NCBI GenBank assembly: GCA_013140785.1
Contig: JABFRZ010000329.1
Coordinates: 1 to 5,199, forward strand
Direction: 5' to 3'
Length of the DNA stretch: 5,199 nucleotides
DNA from: Planctomycetota bacterium
Lineage (GTDB): Bacteria; Planctomycetota; UBA1135; GCA-002686595
This document shows, one piece after another, positions 1 through 5,199 of this stretch. The notes below the pieces were generated by a model. It made no database searches. It was not told the origin of the DNA and worked only from the letters and a program-made list of their open reading frames with translations. A program made the position numbers and the translations under genes. Positions within the stretch are counted from its first letter, which is position 1. Every line of letters starts with the position of its first letter.

Positions 1-204
1 GACCGAACGTGCCACGCGCGCCAGCCAGCGCCGCAACCCGCGCACGGCCCGCGTGCGCGGCGGACGCTCGTGGGCCAGGATCCAGGTCTCCTGCACCACG
101 TCCTCCGCCAGACCCGCATCGTTCACGAGCTGCCGGGCGAGGGCCCGCACCCACTCGAGCTCGGCCAGGAGGCGCTCGTCGGAGAACGACGTCGAATGTT
201 CCAT
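1..204 (-). CDS. ECF-type RNA polymerase sigma factor, N-terminal part (cut by window edge)
   Basis: The 68 codons present give the N-terminal region-2 part of a sigma-70 family factor of the ECF class, which would direct core RNA polymerase to a dedicated promoter set. Residues 18-30 (WVRALARQLVNDA) match the first region-2 helix. Residues 32-42 (LAEDVVQETWI) match the region 2.2 motif that contacts the beta-prime clamp. Residues 57-65 (LRRWLARVA) start the region 2.3 helix. Region 4 lies beyond the window. The ATG at 204-202 is the only plausible start, because an in-frame TAG lies at 234-232 with no other start codon between. No clear Shine-Dalgarno is visible. The wording 'AEDVVQETW..A.ERPP' is what I recall from planctomycete ECF factors. 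It is transcribed divergently from the hydrolase gene. No anti-sigma factor is visible, and the target genes cannot be named. Confidence 0.82.
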   Translation of the reverse strand, partial: MEHSTSFSDERLLAELEWVRALARQLVNDAGLAEDVVQETWILAHERPPRTRAVRGLRRWLARVARSV

Positions 205-781
205 GCGCGGGGACTGGAGAGGGTGAGGGGACTAGCGTGACGGGCTTGCCGGAGTTTCCGGCTCTCCGTGGTCACGGAGCCTCCGCTTCATGCTCGCATC
301 CTCACGCTTTCCTGCGAGAGTTCCCGGGGCCGAGAGGAACAAGGACCCCCGCCCCGAAGGGATCACCCGTGCGCCTCGTGCGCGCCACCCGCAGGGACAC
401 CCGGATCGAGACGTCGCGCCGTGACCCAGCGGTTCCATTTCCAGCGGCTCCCCGGATCAGCGCTTTGACCACAACCAGGCCCTGGTAGACCACGCGCGCA
501 TCGCACTCGAGCGTTCCGAGTTCCGAGAGCGCGGCCGGGGCTCGACTGCGGCCTACCTGCAGCGCATCGCGTGTGGCGGACAGACCACCGCTCTTCTTGC
601 CAGGCCATGCAGAAGCCAGGCGCTCACTGCAGGCGACGACACCGTGAGCGTGGCGCGAAAGCGCGCTCGAGGCGCTGCGCGGGTCCAACCTGTAGCGCGA
701 CGCGTCAGTCCTGTGCAAGCGGCGCCGAATCGGAGCGCACGCCCTGTCGCGCCCGTCCGGGAGTCTCGCATCCTGGCCGGC
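205..781. other. Non-coding or undetermined stretch between sigma factor and hydrolase
   Basis: This divergent region of 577 bases has no convincing gene. It should contain the promoters of both flanking genes, but no clear -35/-10 pair was found. Several open frames cross it, as expected at this GC content, and their translations are arginine- and alanine-rich without recognisable motifs. The plus frame of the downstream hydrolase is open without a stop from 425 to 781 (119 codons) but has no ATG. The opposite strand is also open from 302 onward. Two small perfect hairpins lie at 248-279. A decayed gene between about 425 and 640 cannot be excluded. Confidence 0.5.
248..279. promoter_or_regulatory. 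Two adjacent hairpins in the sigma gene 5' region
   Basis: The arm gccgga (248-253) pairs perfectly with tccggc (257-262) across a 3-base loop. The arm ctccgt (264-269) pairs perfectly with acggag (274-279) across a 4-base loop, and that dyad can also be read as 7+7 bases around a 2-base centre. Only one base separates the two hairpins. They lie 44 to 75 bases upstream of the sigma factor ATG, so they could sit in its leader RNA or form an operator. No T-tract follows on either strand, which argues against an intrinsic terminator. Function is inferred only from position; chance is possible in GC-rich DNA. Confidence 0.22.
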
Positions 782-1951
782 ATGTCGCCGCTCCTCGCCA
801 TCGGCATCTTGACGAGCGCCTGGCTGCAGACGGCAGACGCGGCGCGTGCGCCGGTCGAGCTCCCCGCCGCGAAGCTCGCCGCGTTGCAGTCTGCACTCGA
901 ACGGCTGGCCGAGCAGTTCCACATCCCCGGCATGTCGGCCGCGCTCGTACACCGGCGCGCGCTCGCGTGGAGCCACGGCTTCGGCTACGCGGACCTCGAG
1001 CAGAGCGTGTGGGCGACGCCCGAGACGCGCTATCGCCTGGCTTCGGTGTCGAAGCCTTTCGCGGCCGTGTTGACTCTGCAGCTCGTCGAGGAGGGCAAGC
1101 TCTCGCTCGACGCGCCGCTGAAGGACTTCTGGATCCCGCGCTGGTTCGCGCCCGATCCCGCGCGCTACCGCGAGCAGCCGATCCTGTTGCGGCATGTGCT
1201 CAGCCACACCAGCGAGGGCGTGCCCGGCGAGGCCTACTCCTACAGCGGCAACATCTACAGCGACCTCACCTGGGTGCTGGAGGAGGTGACGCACAGCGCC
1301 TACCCGCGTCTTCTGCAGGAGCGCGTCTTCGAGCGCGCCGGCATGGAGCGCTCCGTCCCCGGCCACGTGCGTCCCGGCACGACCGAGCTCGCGGAGCTCG
1401 CCAAGCCTTATCGCTGGGACGGCACCGGCCACGTACGCGGGACGTGGCAGATGATGGATCCAGATCCGGCGCTCGACCTCACGGAGTTCGCTCCGGTGCT
1501 GCGCATGCCGGAGGAGATGCAGGCGCAGCGGAGGGAGCTCCTGGGCGAGGGCTTCCTGCACCTGAACGCCGTTTGCGCGGCGGGCGAGGCGACGAGCACG
1601 GTGCTCGACCTGGCCAAGTTCGACATCGCGCTCGACGAAGGTCGCCTGATCGACGCGGCCAGCCGCGAGCGCATGTGGACGCCGACGGTCTCGAACTCCG
1701 GCAAGACGCTGCCCTACGCGCTCGGCTGGTTCGTGGAGGAGATCGCCGGCCGCAAGGTGATGTGGCACTACGGCTGGTTGCCGCCCACGGTGTCGGCGCT
1801 CTACGTCAAGGTGCCGGAAGCGGAGCTGAGCTTCATCCTGCTGGCGAACAACGACAAGCTGAGCGACGGCTTCTCCTGGACGGCCCAGGGCGTGCGCGCC
1901 TCACCGTTCGCGCGTGCGTTTCTGGGGACGTTCGGGTTGCTGCCGAAATGA
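782..1951 (+). CDS. Exported serine hydrolase, beta-lactamase class C / penicillin-binding-protein-like family
   Basis: The product is a 389-residue serine hydrolase of the beta-lactamase/transpeptidase-like fold (Pfam Beta-lactamase), near the usual family length. The catalytic set is visible: S88-V-S-K91 (SxxK nucleophile and general base), Y154-S-G-N157 (the YxN/YSG element), and H329-Y-G331 (HxG replacing KTG). The family stretch LLRHVLSHTSEG spans residues 135-146. Residues 1-22 form a hydrophobic export signal with possible cleavage after ADA (residue 20). The ATG at 782 is preferred because it places this signal at the N-terminus, but no good Shine-Dalgarno precedes it. GTG at 713 or 644 are in-frame alternatives, and 713 would add arginines before the hydrophobic core. 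Family members include esterases, D-amino-peptidases, carboxypeptidases and beta-lactamases; the substrate cannot be told here. The gene converges on the propeller gene, with 79 bases between their stops. Confidence 0.88.
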   Translation: MSPLLAIGILTSAWLQTADAARAPVELPAAKLAALQSALERLAEQFHIPGMSAALVHRRALAWSHGFGYADLEQSVWATPETRYRLASVSKPFAAVLTLQLVEEGKLSLDAPLKDFWIPRWFAPDPARYREQPILLRHVLSHTSEGVPGEAYSYSGNIYSDLTWVLEEVTHSAYPRLLQERVFERAGMERSVPGHVRPGTTELAELAKPYRWDGTGHVRGTWQMMDPDPALDLTEFAPVLRMPEEMQAQRRELLGEGFLHLNAVCAAGEATSTVLDLAKFDIALDEGRLIDAASRERMWTPTVSNSGKTLPYALGWFVEEIAGRKVMWHYGWLPPTVSALYVKVPEAELSFILLANNDKLSDGFSWTAQGVRASPFARAFLGTFGLLPK

Positions 1952-1953
1952 AG

Positions 1954-2019
1954 GCCCGGGCTCGAGCGCTCGTGGCGCTCTTCCCGGGGCTGGAGATCCT
2001 GGTCTCGAGTGCGCCGGGC
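1954..2019. terminator. Possible bidirectional terminator between convergent genes
   Basis: Three bases after the hydrolase stop, gcccgg (1954-1959) plus ctcgag (1961-1966) can pair with ctcgag (2004-2009) and ccgggc (2014-2019), leaving a 4-base bulge on the right arm. Inside, a tight hairpin pairs gagcgc (1964-1969) with gcgctc (1975-1980) across a 5-base loop; it competes with the outer stem. Only two T residues follow it, so a classical intrinsic terminator is not clear. The position, between two genes that face each other, is what supports a termination role. Confidence 0.28.
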
Positions 2020-2030
2020 TCGGATCCGAC

Positions 2031-3724
2031 TCAAGGCCCGGGCGCTGCTCGGCCCTTGGGCCTGGGCTCCGGCAGGTAGATCTGCACGTCCCCGCCGCCG
2101 ACGGGGGGCTGGTTCAGGCGGACCGGGCTGCTGGAGCGATCGATGGGCACGCTGAAGAGCTCGAAGACCTCGTTCGCGAATGGATCGGCCATGTAGATCA
2201 CGCGCTTGCCGTCCCAGCTCAGGCGGAAGGACAACACATCGCCCGTGCTGGTCAGGGGATCGTTCAGCCTCACGTACGGTTGGCTGCCGTCGAGGAGGGC
2301 GCTGTAGATCCCGTACACCTCGTCGGCATCGAGGTCGGCGCGGAATACGACGCGCGTGCCGTCCGGCGTGATCACGATCGGAGGAGCGGGGGTCGGGTCG
2401 GACGGGGAGAGCGGGGGCATGGCGTCGTCCACGCCTTGCAACGGAGGCGGGTCGCCGATCAGCGAGTGGGGATCGAACGGCCTCTGGAGCGAGAACAGCC
2501 GCCGGGTGCCAGCGTTGAAGGTCACGTAGACGAGACCCGTGCTGCCCGGGATGACGTCGATCAAGTGGATCGGGTCCGTGCTCGGCGCCAGGATCCTCTC
2601 CGTCTGGGAGCCGTCGAGAGCGGCCATGAACAAGCCGTAGGGGCCCGTTGTGAAAGGGCCCGAGGCGCCGGCACTGGTCGCGAACACCGCGTGCTGGCTG
2701 GCCGGCAGGATGCGAAGGCCGCGGGAGTCCACGTACCCGCTCCGCGGGGCGAGGTTCACGCGCTCGCTTCCGTCCAGGCGGATGGACTGCAGCTTCGGGA
2801 TCCCACCGAAGGCCCCACTCTCGAAGAAGAGCATGCGCTCGCCGTTCGGCGCGGAGGGGGCGACCCCGAATCGGTTTTCGTTGAACCGGACCGGAGGCGT
2901 GCTCCCGTCGAGCGGGACGCCGTAGAGGTCGATCACGAGGGACGAGTCGTCGTCGTCCGCCGTGACGTAGATCACGTGCGCGTCATCCGGAGAGAGCTCG
3001 ACCCTCAAGAAGTAGGTTTCGAAGCCCGCGGGCTCACCCGAGTCGCCCAGGAGGAGCGGGGCTGACCGCCGCCGGTCGGCACGACGTACAGGAGCTCCTT
3101 CCCGAAGAAGAAGACGGTGAAGACCGCCTTGGAGCCGTCGCGGCTCAGCGCGGCGAGTTTGTGCACGTTCAGGCCGGGCGTGAGCGACCTTGAAGGGGCG
3201 CTGCCGTCGAGGGGCACGGAGTACAGCTCGTAGCGGTTGTCGATGGTCTCGTCCGCTCGGTAGACGACGCGTTTTCGCCCCGCGAGGAAGGCGCTCACGT
3301 CGCCTCCCGCCACCAGCGGGCCGTTCAGCCTCACGGGCGGCGCGCGGCCGAAGTTCGGCACGCTGAACAGCTCGAAGACGTCGTTGGCGAGCTGGTCCGC
3401 GATGTAGAGCACGCGGTCGCCGGCGACCTGATCGAACTGGGCACCGCCCGAGAACGGGCCACTGCTCGAGAAGATCACGTCGCCCCCGGCCGGCAGCGGC
3501 AGGTTCAGTCGCACGGCCGCGGCGCTCCCGTCGATGGGAGCGCCGTACAGCTCGAAGACGTCGTTCACGGCCTCGTCGGAGACGTAGGCCACGCGTTCGT
3601 CGAGCGCTCGCACGGAGCCGGCGGGCGTGACCGACTGGGCGGTCTGGGCCGCGAGCGGCACACCGGCGATGCCTGCGGCGAGGGGAAGGAGACGGATTAA
3701 AAAGGACCGAGCACAAATCTCCAT
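2031..3724 (-). CDS. Secreted TolB/WD40-like beta-propeller repeat protein, interrupted by a frameshift
   Basis: The gene encodes an exported propeller-type protein, about 564 residues if one base is restored. As given it is in two frames: 3724-3059 (222 codons, running on to a stop at 3005 in the wrong frame) and 3056-2031 (341 residues plus stop). Residues 1-26 are a signal peptide with basic residues, a hydrophobic core and an A-x-A-like site near LAA/Q27. About ten repeats follow, each with a beta strand such as RVxYxAD, then xELYSVPxDGS, then VRLN. The clearest blades start at residues 44, 104 and 152, and the last two at 2354 and 2204. The fold resembles the TolB C-terminal propeller (PD40-like repeats), but no TolB N-terminal domain is present, so this is not the Tol-Pal protein itself. 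A likely role is binding at or outside the envelope; the ligand is unknown. The ATG at 3724 has a strong ribosome site. A rare TTA codon lies at codon 9. Confidence 0.8.
2085..2354 (-). repeat. C-terminal pair of 40-residue propeller blades
   Basis: Two units of exactly 120 bases start at 2354 and 2204 (reading the minus strand), 50 residues apart. Each runs from an RV(V/I)(F/Y) strand through AD, an acidic turn, the S-x-x-(D) turn and VRLN to a GDV end. By eye the last unit has 26 of 40 identities with the second N-terminal unit at 3415-3296, which is higher than most blades of the same protein show with each other. Confidence 0.7.
3056..3064 (-). other. Apparent one-base deletion (frameshift) in the propeller gene
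   Basis: Reading the minus strand, the N-terminal frame is coherent through VVPTGGGQP, with the last good codons CAG (3064-3062) and CCC (3061-3059). The C-terminal frame becomes coherent from CTC at 3056 (LLLGDSGEPAGFE). One base added within the CCCCG run would give GGGQPRLLLGD and join the two parts. After the break the original frame gives SSWATRVSPRASKPTS and stops at 3005. This may be a real mutation, or a sequencing or assembly error at the run of four G (3058-3061, plus strand). Confidence 0.75.
3296..3595 (-). repeat. N-terminal pair of 40-residue propeller blades
   Basis: Units of 120 bases start at 3595 (residues 44-83) and 3415 (residues 104-143). Both read RV.Y..D...NDVFEL, then a G and A turn, then VRLN.PL.AGGDV, with 24 of 40 identities counted by eye. 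At the DNA level, the antisense words agctcgaagacgtcgttg and agctcgaagacgtcgttc recur near 3370 and 3549, and a close copy occurs near 2158 in the last blade. Related weaker units continue at 3271-3173 and beyond the frameshift. Confidence 0.72.
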
Positions 3725-3729
3725 GGAGA

Positions 3730-3734
3730 CTCCT
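3730..3734 (-). promoter_or_regulatory. Ribosome binding site of the propeller gene
   Basis: The minus strand reads AGGAG followed by five bases (TCTCC) and then the ATG at 3724. It is the best Shine-Dalgarno in the window and fixes this start over an in-frame ATG at 3928, whose extra 68 residues look non-coding. Confidence 0.75.
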
Positions 3735-3987
3735 GCAAGCCGACCTTTCGGGTGACGCTCAGGCTCCAGCATACGACCAAACGGCGCCACGGCCGGTGCC
3801 AACACCCCCGCGAACAAGTCAAGAGAAAGGCCCGCGGCCGAGGCGCCAGCACCGCGAGCCTGGCGATGTTGTCGAGGGGGTCGAGAACGAGGGCTCTTCG
3901 GTTGCCGTCCTTCGTGGCACGGGTTCATCTCACCCAGGGTCGGACGAGCTCTGGACCGTCTACTCCGACGAACGGATACTCCGGCGC
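3735..3987. other. Divergent intergenic region between propeller and lipoprotein genes
   Basis: About 250 bases separate two divergent starts and should hold both promoters. Open frames cross it on both strands but look like extensions of the flanking genes in composition only, with no motifs. A TTGACT hexamer on the minus strand (3822-3817) lacks a -10 partner at 17 bases. A short ggcc-cgc-ggcc dyad lies at 3829-3839. No operator can be named with confidence. Confidence 0.45.
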
Positions 3988-4491
3988 ATGAATCAAGCCC
4001 GACTCACGCAACTGCTCCGCTCCTCCGCCGCCCTCCTCCTCGTTGCGCTCTCGGCTTGCAAGTCGATGTGCGGCGAGAGCAACGCGTGTGCGCCGAGCCT
4101 CACTCGGGCGGATCGCGAGGCGATCGCCGTGAACTCCGAGACCTGGTTGAAGGCCGTGCGCGCGAGCGACTGGAAGGCGGTCGCAGCGACCTACACGCAG
4201 GACGCGATGCTCCTGCCTCCGAACATGCCCGCGGTCTCCGGGCGCGACGCGATCCTCGCGTTCTTCACGCAGTTCCCGCCGATCGTGTCCATGGAGGTCG
4301 CCGACGTCGAGATGGACGGCTGCGGCACCGCCGCCTACGTGCGCGGCACCTACCGCATGACGGTCGCGCCCCCGGGCGCCGGCACCCTCCAGGAGACGGG
4401 CAAGTACATCGAGATCCGCCGCAAGGGGGCCGACGGGCGCTGGCTCAAGTCGCGCGACATGTTCAGCTCGGACGAACCGGCGCCGCATTGA
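3988..4491 (+). CDS. NTF2/SnoaL-like (DUF4440-type) lipoprotein
   Basis: The product is 167 residues. Residues 1-23 are a lipoprotein signal: RLTQLLR, a hydrophobic core, then lipobox L21-S-A-C24, so the mature protein should be lipid-anchored at Cys24. Residues 45-160 form a single NTF2-like domain. It has the helix ETWLKAVRASDWKAVAATY (51-69), the strand DAMLLPPNMPAVSGRDAI (72-89), then AYVRGTYRMTV and GKYIEIRRK, and the closing DGRW..SRDMFSSD (149-162), which is typical of SnoaL/DUF4440 relatives. Such domains are small-molecule binding or catalytic pockets; the ligand is unknown here. Extra cysteines are at 28, 34 and 112. The ATG at 3988 is chosen because it places the lipobox correctly, although no strong Shine-Dalgarno is visible. 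The gene is followed after 46 bases by the glycosyltransferase gene on the same strand. Confidence 0.85.
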   Translation: MNQARLTQLLRSSAALLLVALSACKSMCGESNACAPSLTRADREAIAVNSETWLKAVRASDWKAVAATYTQDAMLLPPNMPAVSGRDAILAFFTQFPPIVSMEVADVEMDGCGTAAYVRGTYRMTVAPPGAGTLQETGKYIEIRRKGADGRWLKSRDMFSSDEPAPH

Positions 4492-4537
4492 GCGCGAGCG
4501 CGCGCGCGAACCGTCTGGCAGGAGCCTGGCTGGGCCG

Positions 4538-5199
4538 GTGAGTAGGCCATTGGGAACGCCGTCGCGCTTGGCCGTCGTGCTCGTGCTCGCGGCGGCTTTC
4601 CGGATCGCGAACCTGAGCGCGATCGCGCCTCATCCACTGGCCGAGTACCAGACGACCTGGGCCCAGAGCGACATGGCGGTCAACGTGTCCTGGGCCGACG
4701 TCATTCGTGGCGGCGACGTGCTCTGCCGCGAGACGGTTCACCCCTTCTATCCCTTCCACGAATCGATCGCGCCGCGCGAGACGTGGGAGCGTTGGTGGGG
4801 TGGCGCGCGCGTGTTCCAGCAGGCTCCGCTCTACGCGTACTTGCTGGCTGGCGTGCGCGCGCTCGGTGGGAACAGCTTCTGGGCCATGGCGATCGGTCAT
4901 ATGCTCCTCGGCCTGGCGAGCGTCGCGCTCGTGTTCCTCGTGGCGGCGCGGACCTTCGGCGCCGGGATCGCGACCCTCGCGGCGATTGGCGCGGCGATCT
5001 ACGGGCCGCTCGTGTTTCACGAAGCGGTGTGGCTGCGCGACACGCTCGCCGTGACGACCTCGCTGCTGGCTCTGTGGACGCTGGGGCGCGCTCCGGAGGG
5101 TGGTCTCGGGCGCTGGCTGGCGGCGGGCCTCGCCCTGGCAGCCGCGTTGCTCGCGCGCGAGACGGCGCTCCTGTTCGCGCCTCTCGCCGCGTTGTGGGC
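4538..5199 (+). CDS. GT-C fold membrane glycosyltransferase, GT39/PMT-like, N-terminal part (cut by window edge)
   Basis: The 220 codons present encode a polytopic membrane protein resembling GT39/ArnT-type transferases, which move sugars from polyprenyl-phosphate donors to lipids or proteins outside the inner membrane. A first membrane helix spans about residues 11-22, followed by FRIANLSAI. A large periplasmic loop has S44-D45, the likely position of the catalytic Asp of the GT-C fold, and the family-like stretch VFQQAPLYAYLLAG (92-105). Further hydrophobic segments lie near 118-137, 142-160, 169-182 and 193-220. HEAVWLRDT (161-169) and LLARETALLFAP (205-216) also fit the family. The start is taken as GTG 4538, with GGAG at 4521-4524 upstream (13-base gap, rather long). 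TTG 4550 is an alternative. The close gap to the lipoprotein gene suggests an operon. The acceptor cannot be inferred. Confidence 0.78.
   Translation, partial: MSRPLGTPSRLAVVLVLAAAFRIANLSAIAPHPLAEYQTTWAQSDMAVNVSWADVIRGGDVLCRETVHPFYPFHESIAPRETWERWWGGARVFQQAPLYAYLLAGVRALGGNSFWAMAIGHMLLGLASVALVFLVAARTFGAGIATLAAIGAAIYGPLVFHEAVWLRDTLAVTTSLLALWTLGRAPEGGLGRWLAAGLALAAALLARETALLFAPLAALW

Noticed and set aside
302..1768. Very long minus-strand open frame (488 codons) opposite the hydrolase
   Set aside because: It mirrors the codon phase of the hydrolase gene. Its translation is rich in R, A, H and E with no domain, and the opposite strand has a complete catalytic set.
571..2079. Long plus-strand frame of 502 codons overlapping the hydrolase
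   Set aside because: The translation is arginine- and alanine-rich low-complexity text with no motif, and it is an off-frame reading of the hydrolase.
1914..3065. Plus-strand frame of 383 codons opposite the propeller gene
   Set aside because: It is the antisense of a repeat protein with clear blades; its apparent periodicity comes from those repeats.
3056..3100. Programmed -1 ribosomal frameshifting in the propeller gene
   Set aside because: There is no canonical slippery heptamer, and the Shine-Dalgarno-like AAGGAG is more than 25 bases upstream of the slip point. A deletion or sequencing error is simpler.
3817..3822. TTGACT as a -35 box for the propeller gene on the minus strand
   Set aside because: The hexamer 17 bases downstream is GCACCG, nothing like a -10 box, and the distance to the start is long.
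4498..4508. Alternating GC tract as a Z-DNA or regulatory element between lipoprotein and glycosyltransferase genes
   Set aside because: Only 11 bases long and expected by chance in DNA of this composition.
1..5199. tRNA, rRNA, CRISPR array, insertion sequence, phage or defence genes
   Set aside because: No repeat-spacer pattern, no transposase-like translation with terminal repeats, and no cloverleaf or rRNA words were seen on either strand.

Overview
This is a GC-rich bacterial chromosomal window with five protein genes, two of them cut by the window ends. No RNA gene, CRISPR array, transposase or attachment site was recognised. The organism is most plausibly a planctomycete-like bacterium, or another GC-rich lineage such as Myxococcota or Acidobacteriota. 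That placement is inference: it rests on the style of the extracytoplasmic-function (ECF) sigma factor fragment and on the secreted propeller protein with repeated 'VFELxSVP' and 'VRLN' motifs, both of which I recall as common in planctomycetes.

Layout from left to right. Positions 1-204 (minus) hold the N-terminal part of an ECF-type sigma-70 factor. Positions 205-781 have no convincing gene but contain two adjacent small hairpins just upstream of the sigma gene. Positions 782-1951 (plus) encode an exported serine beta-lactamase-like hydrolase with an SxxK motif. A 79-base convergent gap with inverted and direct repeats follows. Positions 2031-3724 (minus) encode a secreted TolB/WD40-like beta-propeller protein of about 564 residues. 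As given, it is broken into two frames by an apparent one-base deletion near 3056-3061. Positions 3725-3987 form a divergent intergenic region. Positions 3988-4491 (plus) encode a small NTF2/SnoaL-like (DUF4440-type) lipoprotein. Positions 4538-5199 (plus) are the start of a GT-C/GT39-type membrane glycosyltransferase that runs off the window.

The genes do not form an obvious pathway. The hydrolase, propeller and lipoprotein all carry export signals, and the glycosyltransferase is an inner-membrane protein, so the common theme is the cell envelope. Only the lipoprotein and glycosyltransferase genes share strand and close spacing (46 bases), so they may be co-transcribed. I see ordinary accessory and housekeeping-type content and no convincing new multi-gene system. 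The points most worth checking are the propeller frameshift, the conserved blades at the two ends of that protein, and the long open extension upstream of the hydrolase.
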